A stretch of DNA of 64,000 nt from Acinetobacter sp. Marseille-Q1618 (GTDB taxonomy: Bacteria > Pseudomonadota > Gammaproteobacteria > Pseudomonadales > Moraxellaceae): positions 1,178,001 to 1,242,000 of the forward strand of contig NZ_CADDWJ010000002.1 of assembly GCF_902809855.1 (NCBI RefSeq), given 5' to 3'. This document shows positions 8,761 to 15,417 of the stretch, piece after piece (positions within the stretch are counted from its first letter, which is position 1; the number at the start of each line of letters is the position of its first letter). The position numbers and the translations under genes were made by a program. The notes below the pieces were generated by a model. That model did no database searches. It saw nothing but the letters and a program-made list of their open reading frames with translations, and had not been told where the DNA came from.

Positions 8761-9018
8761 ATGTTTGAAGAATTAACTTTGGAAGAGCGTAAAGTTATTT
8801 ATCGTGCACGTCGTGGTTTAAAGGAAATTGATGTTTATTTTGATCCTTATGTAAAACAACATTATTTACAAGCAGATGCGACCGAAAAAGCATTATTTAA
8901 AGAATTGGTTGACCAAGAAGACCCAGATTTACTTGATTGGTTTATGGAAGTGTCTGAACCACCAAAACCAGAATTAAGACAACTTATTATTAAACTCAAA
9001 AAATATGTCCATGGCTAA
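8761..9018 (+). CDS. sdhE: FAD assembly factor SdhE
   Basis: Small cytosolic SdhE/Sdh5-family protein that promotes covalent flavinylation of succinate dehydrogenase. The 85 residues carry the conserved RGxxE signature (ARRGLKEID, residues 17-25) and the acidic EDPDLLDWFM segment typical of the family. A GGGGAAAT precedes the ATG. The next gene overlaps the 3' end by 14 nt, the same pairing as sdhE-ygfX in enterobacteria, so the two are cotranslated. Confidence 0.93.
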   Translation: MFEELTLEERKVIYRARRGLKEIDVYFDPYVKQHYLQADATEKALFKELVDQEDPDLLDWFMEVSEPPKPELRQLIIKLKKYVHG

Positions 9019-9421
9019 TCTTGAACCTTATCGCTGTTTTAAGCTGAAACCGAGTCAATATTGGCGATGGTTTCAGCTTTTTTTGGGCGTGGTGATTACA
9101 ATTCTTCTCTATCCAGTCTTAACACTCTGGGTATGGTTGCTTTGTGTCTTATTTCTAGTCGTTTCAGGGTATATGTTTAGTCTAAAGCCCAAAGTTGCAC
9201 AATTTGAACAATTAGATGGGCAGATTTGGTCACTTAAATTTGCTCAAAATCAACAGATACAACAAGTAAAAATAAAGCAAATCGTTGATCATATTTTTTA
9301 TATTGTGATTTATTTTGAAGATGTTTCTGGCTCAAACAAAGCTTCAAACTTTATCGTTTGGCAAGATCAATTGGCACAAAAAAGCTGGAAAATGTTAAAA
9401 ACACAAGCAAAGTTAAGTTGA
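9005..9421 (+). CDS. YgfX-like membrane protein
   Basis: A 138-residue protein with two adjacent membrane segments at about residues 20-37 and 40-57, followed by a soluble beta-rich tail. It overlaps sdhE by 14 nt. Size, topology and overlap match YgfX (CptA), the partner of SdhE in E. coli, which has been linked to cytoskeletal proteins and respiratory complex maturation. Sequence similarity cannot be verified here, so the call leans on context. An in-frame ATG two codons later (9011) could be the true start. Confidence 0.6.
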   Translation: MSMANLEPYRCFKLKPSQYWRWFQLFLGVVITILLYPVLTLWVWLLCVLFLVVSGYMFSLKPKVAQFEQLDGQIWSLKFAQNQQIQQVKIKQIVDHIFYIVIYFEDVSGSNKASNFIVWQDQLAQKSWKMLKTQAKLS

Positions 9422-9624
9422 TTGTTAGACAAAAACAATCTGTAAATAATTAATAAATACACTAATAAACAATAACTTATTTTATTTTTATGAAAAATAA
9501 AAAATATTGTTTGACGAAAATCACAGAAAACCAGCTAAAAGTAAAATTGTCAGACAATTATGTCGATCATTTTGCAACTTTACCGTTACATTAAAGCTAC
9601 CAACAGCAAATGAAGGATTTCAAA

Positions 9625-9753
9625 ATGACTGAAGTTCAACAATGGTTGTTTCTAGTGGTCGCAATTGTTTTTGCGATTGTGGTGGGAAGACTAGGAACTG
9701 TGCTGAGGGAACAGATTGAGAAAAGAAAACTCAAAACAAATAAACTCTCCTGA
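9625..9753 (+). CDS. Small membrane protein, 42 residues
   Basis: A short unannotated frame with one hydrophobic helix (LFLVVAIVFAIVVG, about residues 8-21) followed by a basic amphipathic tail (EQIEKRKLKTNK). A GAAGGA at 9612-9617 lies 7 nt before the ATG, and a good intrinsic terminator follows the stop by 17 bases. Ribosome site, charge pattern (positive-inside) and terminator together support a real gene. The upstream gap also contains the palindrome ATTGTC-A-GACAAT near 9546-9558. Function unknown. Confidence 0.6.
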   Translation: MTEVQQWLFLVVAIVFAIVVGRLGTVLREQIEKRKLKTNKLS

Positions 9754-9770
9754 GGGTTTACCGTTTAATA

Positions 9771-9809
9771 AGTAGCATGTGCTGAACCGTCGCAATGCTA
9801 CTTTTTTTT
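9771..9809 (+). terminator. Terminator after the 42-residue gene
   Basis: AGTAGCAT (9771-9778) pairs with ATGCTACT (9795-9802) around a 16-base loop, followed by seven further T residues. It ends the small-protein transcript. Confidence 0.75.
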
Positions 9810-9970
9810 GCCTAAAATTTAACTTTGGGTATCCTACGGTCAATTCAATTTATAGTTAAATATGGCAGATTAAATCAATAAAATTAGAGCAATTACTCTT
9901 TTATTCAAGTAAGGCATCTGATATTTTAAGCAAAAAGGACATAAACACAATTACATAGAGGACAGGAAGT

Positions 9971-11101
9971 ATGTCTAGAGTCCATAGAATTGGTCAACTT
10001 ATGGTGACCGCAGTGATTGCCACATCTGTATTATCAGGCTGTTCATATGTTATTAAGTCGGGCGCAAATGTTGCATTAGGCTTTAGTGAGAATCATATTG
10101 TTCCTCCAATTTTGGCAGGTGGTGATGCTGATATGGCATGCCAAACAGGTAATGCATTAACACCTGCGATTATGGCAACCAAAGATATGGGCGCTGACCC
10201 AACACGTATGGCCGTATTGCTTTATGCTGCTGCTGGAATGTGTGCGGAAAATCGTGCTTTGGATGCTGAGCTGCGTTATTTACGTGCGTCTAAAGATGGA
10301 AAAGTTTCAGAAGCGCAAGATGCTCGTGTAGAACAAAAGCGTTGGGCTGCATTGGCTGCAACACGCCAATATACAGGCTATCAATTATTTGCAGAGCGTT
10401 GGCAAGCCAAATACAAATATACTTTGGGTGACTCTTGTCCAACCATGAAAAAGGATTTAGATCAGACCATTTATTTATTGGGCATGATCAGTGGCTTACA
10501 AGCCATGACCAATGATATCAACTCAGGCGGTGCTGCCAATGTCCCGAAAGATATTGCTGCAATCGTTGAGCGTGGTATGGCATGTTTGGATAATAATAAA
10601 TTCTGGGGTGCGCCAATGGCGACACGTGCCGTGATTTGGACGTTACTGCCAGGTGCGGATGAAGGTAAACCAGATCCATATCAAACACTAAAACAGTCAA
10701 TGCAAATCGGTGAACAAAAAGGTGTACGTTTAGCGCATGCTTTATACGCTGTTTCAGCCCAAGCAAGTGGTGATGATGCACGTATTCGTGAAGCATTACG
10801 TACCTATGCAGCATCTCGAGAAGAAGATAAGCCTGTTAATCCTGAGTTTAGATTGATTGATGCAATGGCAGGACAAATGGTTCAATCTATTGCAGACCGT
10901 TATTGGACTGAAAATACAGGTGTACGTGCTGGAGATGATGGCATGACTGTATTCTGGGATGATCAAGGTGCAACAGGTGACGATGAGTTATTTGATGGTT
11001 TAGGTGATTCAGCAACTGAAAGTTCTGCGCCTGCAACTGAAGATACCCCTGCATCTCCAAGCCCAGAAGAAAGCTCAGCACCAACTGAGTCTACCCAGTA
11101 A
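9971..11101 (+). CDS. Lipoprotein, TRAP transporter TatT-component-like
   Basis: A 376-residue lipoprotein: the N-terminal signal ends in LSGC with Cys24 as the lipidation site. The body is alpha-helical and alanine-rich (for example LLYAAAGMCAENRALDAELRYL), with helical pairs like TPR repeats. The last 35 residues are rich in Ser, Thr, Pro and Glu. I assign it to the TatT family (helical lipoproteins accompanying some TRAP transporters, as Treponema Tp0956) from size, fold character and the large TRAP permease 1 kb downstream. The match cannot be tested here. A GAGGACAGGAAGT stretch supplies the ribosome site. A terminator-like hairpin separates it from the rhombosortase gene. Confidence 0.6.
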   Translation: MSRVHRIGQLMVTAVIATSVLSGCSYVIKSGANVALGFSENHIVPPILAGGDADMACQTGNALTPAIMATKDMGADPTRMAVLLYAAAGMCAENRALDAELRYLRASKDGKVSEAQDARVEQKRWAALAATRQYTGYQLFAERWQAKYKYTLGDSCPTMKKDLDQTIYLLGMISGLQAMTNDINSGGAANVPKDIAAIVERGMACLDNNKFWGAPMATRAVIWTLLPGADEGKPDPYQTLKQSMQIGEQKGVRLAHALYAVSAQASGDDARIREALRTYAASREEDKPVNPEFRLIDAMAGQMVQSIADRYWTENTGVRAGDDGMTVFWDDQGATGDDELFDGLGDSATESSAPATEDTPASPSPEESSAPTESTQ

Positions 11102-11159
11102 GAAGCAACGCCTTAACAGCGAAAAAGCAACATTTCCTTTCAAGTGAAATATTTATAAT

Positions 11160-11190
11160 CAAGAAAAGCTTCGGCTTTTCTTGTTATTTT
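11160..11190 (+). terminator. Hairpin after the lipoprotein gene
   Basis: CAAGAAAAGC-TTCG-GCTTTTCTTG is a perfect stem with a stable TTCG tetraloop, followed by TTATTTT. It lies about 60 bases after the lipoprotein stop and just before the rhombosortase ribosome site. Confidence 0.75.
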
Positions 11191-11203
11191 AGAGAGGCTT
11201 GAT

Positions 11204-11779
11204 ATGAGAGATATTCAGTTCAATAAGCGTATGCTATTCATAGCAAGTTGTGCGTGTATCTCAGCATGTCTGCAAATCTTTCAATCTCATTTTATTTATT
11301 GGCGTTATACTTTTTTTACAGAAGTTTGGCGTTGGTGGACAGCGCATTGGGTACATGTAGGGTGGGTACACTTTGCATTAAATATGATTGCATTTGCCTG
11401 TTTGCCTTTTATATTTCCGCATATTCAAAATCGTTTTATTATTTTACTGCTGCTTATTTTAGCGCCTTTGTGCAGTTTAAGTTTTTATTATTTATATCCA
11501 AATATCGAAGCTTATGCAGGATTATCAGGCATATTGCATGGTTTGTATGTCGCAGCAGCATTTTTCTACTTAAAATTTCGTAAAGAACGTAACTTTGCTG
11601 TATTAGTGCTTGTTTTGGTAGTGGCAAAATTAATTTGGGAAAATACTTTTGGACAGATTGGAACGTCCCAACTGATTGGGAGTCCTGTATTGGTAGAAGC
11701 TCATTTGGTTGGTGCATTTTGGGGAGCTGTGTGCGCAATCGCATATTTAGCCTATCAACAACTTTTGAAAGAAAAATAA
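11204..11779 (+). CDS. rrtA: Rhombosortase (rhomboid-family intramembrane serine protease)
   Basis: A 191-residue polytopic membrane protease of the rhomboid superfamily, subfamily rhombosortase, which in Acinetobacter and Vibrio cleaves C-terminal GlyGly-CTERM anchors of secreted proteins. The active-site Ser is in GLSGILHG (Ser108), the catalytic His in EAHLVGAFWG (His167), and the HWVHVGWVHFALN segment (48-60) supplies the second-helix His/Asn pattern. About six membrane helices are visible. The compact size and the LHG after GxSG favour rhombosortase over GlpG-type rhomboids. None of the proteins in this window ends in a GlyGly-CTERM tail, so its substrates must be encoded elsewhere. Confidence 0.78.
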   Translation: MRDIQFNKRMLFIASCACISACLQIFQSHFIYWRYTFFTEVWRWWTAHWVHVGWVHFALNMIAFACLPFIFPHIQNRFIILLLLILAPLCSLSFYYLYPNIEAYAGLSGILHGLYVAAAFFYLKFRKERNFAVLVLVLVVAKLIWENTFGQIGTSQLIGSPVLVEAHLVGAFWGAVCAIAYLAYQQLLKEK

Positions 11780-12137
11780 TTGTTAAAATTCAATTGGCTT
11801 TATTGTTTTTAAACAATATTTATAAAAATTGAGAAAATATTTAAGATCAAGAAATAAAAGCTTTTCATCGTTGAAAATGAAATTAAGATGTTGTTTTTGA
11901 TTTAAAATTATTTATTAATATGTATAGATTAAGTAAATTAATGTGCTTTTATCGCTTTATACTTGACAAAAATGCACGAAAAAAAACGTAACGCTGCCAT
12001 ACTTTTTAATTGAGAAAGCATGCAGATTTAGAAGTGGAAATAAAAATAGGAAATGAGGACGTTTAGGTAACTCATAACTTATAAAAATATCAGTCTTATA
12101 AAAGATTTATAAGATTATAGATAAAAATGGAATTATC
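11780..12137. other. AT-rich intergenic region upstream of the TRAP permease
   Basis: This 358-base gap has no credible gene. It contains a TTGACA at 11963-11968 without a convincing -10 at the right distance. It also has a 7-bp inverted repeat, CTTATAA-N5-TTATAAG, at 12095-12113, about 25 bases before the permease ATG, which could be an operator. Confidence 0.5.
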
Positions 12138-14333
12138 ATGAATGATAGTACAGAAAAAAAATCAGGCTTAGGACTGATTGGTCATATATGGACAGAATGG
12201 ATTTCAACTTTTATCGTCCTAATGCTTCTCTTACTGACCTTATTAATTGGCACAGGGGAAATGATTCATGGACAAATGTTGCGTATTGGCGAACGCTTAT
12301 ATGGTGACGAAAAAATCGGAATGCAATATTCCTTTTTAAGAGCTGAACCCACGAAACCAAGTTGTGATCGTAATCCCAATATTGATGCGCTCGTTCAAGA
12401 ACGCATGAAAGCTGAAGCAAGTGACCCTGACGCGAGTTTCTTTGGTGTGACACCAGAAGCAGATGTGCGTCAATCTTTCATGGCTGCAAAAACTGAATGT
12501 GAAGAAAAATTTGCATTTTATGATAAGTCAATGAAGCACTTGGAGCAGCATCCTTCTATTCGTAACTATCGTACAATGGAAACAGGCTTTTTCTGGCTAT
12601 TTAAGTTTGGTACAGAAAACCGTGTCTTGATTTTATTGTTGATGGTTGTGATTTCAGCGATCTCTGCATCATTGAAAATGCATCATATTAGTTTGCGTCC
12701 ACCAACAACCAAGCTTGATTTTAGAGTGTATTCACTTGCCATGATTTTGGGTAACGGCTTGTTGTCATACTCAGTCTGGAGTCAATATCAGTCTGTGATT
12801 AATTCTGGGGTGGAATCAACTTATGAAACGATTTGGGGATATTACTTATGGATGATACTCTTCGTAAGTTTGACGCTCATTAGTTTATATCAGCTGTTTT
12901 TCATTCCTAAAACTGCCAAAGAAGGCGGCAACATTGGACTCTCGCTGATCAGTATTCCTTTGTATGCATTCATGGCAATTTTAACCGGGATTGCATTTAC
13001 CTTCTTTATGGACTACCCAATGGGGCAAGGGATTTACCTTGGTCAATTGGTGGAGTTCTCTGGAATCTTCCTGAACTTAGCCTTGTTTATCTGGGCGGGT
13101 ATGTTGTTAACACAAACTCGAATCATGGATGTTTTCCTTGCGATTTTACGTCCATGGAATCTTGCGCCTGAAACCTTGACTTGGATTATCTTGATTGCTG
13201 CTGCGATTCCAACAGCATATACAGGTGCTTCAGGGATTTTCGTTGTGGCAGCAGGTGCGATTATTTATCGTGAAGTGTGGAACTCTGGCGCACGTCGTCA
13301 ATACGCACTGGCAGTTTCTGCAATGTCAGGTTCATTAGGGGTTGTGTTACGTCCATGTCTATTGGTCATTTTGATCTCGATGTTAGACAGTCGTCATGTA
13401 ACATCTGATGAATTATTTGATCATGGTATTTATGTATTCTGGTTAACTGCATTTATTTTCCTTGGGGTATCGTTGTATCTTGCTGAAGATAAATTCCGTA
13501 TTAACTCACCAAAAATTGCTGTTCCAGGTATGTTAAGAGCGTTGGTGCCAGTTATTCCTTATGTGATCATCACAGCATTAGTTGTAGGTTTCTATAGCTA
13601 TGGCTTGGATACACAAATGGATGAGTTTACTGCGCCTGTGATTCTTCCTATCATGCTCTTGGCTTATATTTTGTTTGATAAATACTTGGGTGATCGTGTT
13701 CCAGTACCACAGTACAATAGTGCATTGGCGCATGAACATGAGAAAAAGTCAGAGTATTTACGCACACATAATACTGATGCTGAAAGCAAGCGTGGATTTG
13801 GTAAATCAATCTGGTTTGCTTCATCTGAAAGTGTTGGGCATATCGGTGCATTGATCATTCTTATGGCGCTTTCTGCGAGTATGGGTGGTCTGATTGAGCG
13901 TAGTGAAATCGTGACCATGGTACCTACACATATGGGTAGCATTATGTTGTCATTGGCATTCTTGGCAATGTTGCTTGCAATTATCGGTATGACGACAGAT
14001 CCATTTGGTGCGGTGATTTTGGTTGCTGCAACGATAGCACCTGTCGCATATGAGAATGGCATTCATCCAATTCACTTCTGGATGATCGTATTGGTTGCCT
14101 TTGAATTTGGTTATGTTGCACCACCTGTTGCATTGAACCACTTGCTGACGAGGCTCTCGGTCGGGGATGAAGAAGTCGCCGCCGCCGATGCAGAAGCGAA
14201 AGAGAAATATACAAGTTTCTACTATCGTTATGAGCGTTGGATATTACCAATCATTGTCTTGTTCTCATCCTTAGTGATCGTAACTTTCGTACCGTACTTA
14301 CTTAATATGTTTGACTGGTATGCAAATAAATAA
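12138..14333 (+). CDS. TRAP transporter large permease, probable fused DctQ-DctM
   Basis: A 731-residue polytopic membrane protein. The C-terminal ~430 residues look like DctM, the large TRAP permease: GASGIFVVAAGAIIYRE, GMTTDPFGAVILVAATIAPVAYENGIHPIHFW and the FGYVAPPVALNHLLTRL end. The first ~290 residues have one helix (17-40), a periplasmic region of about 115 residues with paired Cys, then four to five helices. This suggests a DctQ-like small subunit fused to M. DctM alone is about 430 residues, which supports fusion. TRAP systems import organic acids or similar solutes by ion coupling. The only extracytoplasmic candidate nearby is the TatT-like lipoprotein; no DctP gene is in this window. 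Substrate unknown. Confidence 0.75.
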   Translation: MNDSTEKKSGLGLIGHIWTEWISTFIVLMLLLLTLLIGTGEMIHGQMLRIGERLYGDEKIGMQYSFLRAEPTKPSCDRNPNIDALVQERMKAEASDPDASFFGVTPEADVRQSFMAAKTECEEKFAFYDKSMKHLEQHPSIRNYRTMETGFFWLFKFGTENRVLILLLMVVISAISASLKMHHISLRPPTTKLDFRVYSLAMILGNGLLSYSVWSQYQSVINSGVESTYETIWGYYLWMILFVSLTLISLYQLFFIPKTAKEGGNIGLSLISIPLYAFMAILTGIAFTFFMDYPMGQGIYLGQLVEFSGIFLNLALFIWAGMLLTQTRIMDVFLAILRPWNLAPETLTWIILIAAAIPTAYTGASGIFVVAAGAIIYREVWNSGARRQYALAVSAMSGSLGVVLRPCLLVILISMLDSRHVTSDELFDHGIYVFWLTAFIFLGVSLYLAEDKFRINSPKIAVPGMLRALVPVIPYVIITALVVGFYSYGLDTQMDEFTAPVILPIMLLAYILFDKYLGDRVPVPQYNSALAHEHEKKSEYLRTHNTDAESKRGFGKSIWFASSESVGHIGALIILMALSASMGGLIERSEIVTMVPTHMGSIMLSLAFLAMLLAIIGMTTDPFGAVILVAATIAPVAYENGIHPIHFWMIVLVAFEFGYVAPPVALNHLLTRLSVGDEEVAAADAEAKEKYTSFYYRYERWILPIIVLFSSLVIVTFVPYLLNMFDWYANK

Positions 14334-14347
14334 TCTAGACCATTAAG

Positions 14348-14372
14348 AAAAGCACCTTCGGGTGCTTTTTTG
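14348..14372 (+). terminator. Terminator after the TRAP permease
   Basis: AAAAGCACC-TTCG-GGTGCTTTTTT forms a stable tetraloop hairpin with a T run, 15 bases after the stop codon. Confidence 0.9.
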
Positions 14373-14673
14373 TTTTGATAGAAAGTTGAAATGACATCTT
14401 CTTAGCAAAGAAAATTATAGTATTGGAAACACTCTACTGGTTAAATGTGTCTATTGAAAAATTAATTATAAATGAAAATAAAAGAAATAAATTCACTGTA
14501 TTTTTAATGTCTTATAATATTAAAGTTCCGACTAAGAATAAGAAATAGTCATAAGTATACTGTTTAAATAGTGTTTTTAGCTTCTCATTTATCTATGTTT
14601 CTTTAATAAGTAAGTCTATATTTTCTTGAAGATTTAACTTTACTTTATAGGTAATGCTTTATTTATTTTTAAT
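14373..14673. other. AT-rich intergenic region without recognised feature
   Basis: About 300 bases between the TRAP terminator and the terminator of the opposing minus-strand operon. It is very AT-rich, has no open frame with a ribosome site, and no clear repeat was seen. Confidence 0.5.
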
Positions 14674-14707
14674 AAAAAACATCATTCAATTTACATTAAA
14701 TGATGTT
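14674..14707 (-). terminator. Terminator of the minus-strand prlC operon
   Basis: On the minus strand AACATCATT pairs with AATGATGTT around a 12-base loop and is followed by a run of T. It lies about a dozen bases beyond the stop of the last gene. Confidence 0.7.
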
Positions 14708-14719
14708 TAGGTCGAAATA

Positions 14720-15157
14720 TTAAGAGTGTTTTTGTTCGGCAGCTAGCTGTTGTTCGAGCAGTTTTAATTGTTCTTCTTTGAGCTTTATCAACTGATCTGC
14801 ATCAGCATGTTGAGACTCTAAAGACTGTTGTTGATCTTGTAATTGTTTTTGAATATCTTCGAGTTTCGCAATTTCTTCTTTTGCTAAGCTTTCATTCTCA
14901 GAAACTGGTTCTGTTAAAATCGTTTTATCAACAAGTGTATGTGTTGTGGCTTCAGAGGCAGCAGTTTGTTCCAAAGGCTGAGCGAGTGGTGGTGCAGTTG
15001 CTTTCGGAGGTGCTTTTTGTGTAGAAGTGGCTTCTGTTTTTGTTTGACCTTGATCCGCTTTAAGCCAAAATAAGGCGCTGGCTAAAGCGATAATAACGAC
15101 CAATCCCCCAGCAATAAGCCATATTAATTTTGAATTATTTCTTGTATCTAATTGCAT
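14720..15157 (-). CDS. Membrane-anchored coiled-coil protein of unknown function
   Basis: A 145-residue protein from the ATG at 15157: a short cytoplasmic start (MQLDTRNNSK), one membrane helix at about 11-33, a Pro/Ala/Thr-rich linker, then a Gln/Glu/Lys-rich coiled coil (KLEDIQKQLQDQQQSLE and EEQLKLLEQQLAAEQ). The frame extends further upstream, but that would overlap the yheV-like gene; the start inside the gap is preferred. It is probably cotranscribed with yheV and prlC. No family was recognised. The layout resembles periplasmic scaffold-like proteins, which is only a description. Confidence 0.7.
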   Translation of the reverse strand: MQLDTRNNSKLIWLIAGGLVVIIALASALFWLKADQGQTKTEATSTQKAPPKATAPPLAQPLEQTAASEATTHTLVDKTILTEPVSENESLAKEEIAKLEDIQKQLQDQQQSLESQHADADQLIKLKEEQLKLLEQQLAAEQKHS

Positions 15158-15170
15158 GTTATGTCCAAAT

Positions 15171-15383
15171 TTATTTTGATGAACGAGGTTTGAATTGAAT
15201 AACCCCAATCTCATCGGGTGCGGTTTCTTCAGGTGCATCTACATGGGTAGGGCGGTTTTCAGAATAATCACACTCGATACATTCAATCCATTCAGCATCG
15301 CCAGTGGTGAGCATGACGATTCGATCCATCGCCTCACATCTTGGGCATTTTGCCCCCGCAATGAAACGACGTTTGATATTCAT
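15171..15383 (-). CDS. yheV: YheV-like putative zinc-ribbon protein
   Basis: A 70-residue protein with two CxxC pairs, CPRC (13-16) and CIEC (35-38), consistent with one zinc ribbon, followed by an acidic tail. It starts MNIKRRFIAGAKCPRC, the typical opening of the YheV family. The molecular role of the family is not established. It lies 34 nt downstream of prlC and 13 nt upstream of the coiled-coil gene, on the same strand. Confidence 0.8.
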   Translation of the reverse strand: MNIKRRFIAGAKCPRCEAMDRIVMLTTGDAEWIECIECDYSENRPTHVDAPEETAPDEIGVIQFKPRSSK

Positions 15384-15417
15384 ACACTCACCACATAATT
15401 AATTTTACATGCGTAGT

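Noticed and set aside
15158-15238. N-terminal extension of the anchored coiled-coil protein
   Set aside because: The extra codons would overlap the yheV-like gene and precede the membrane anchor without homology; start 15157 is cleaner.
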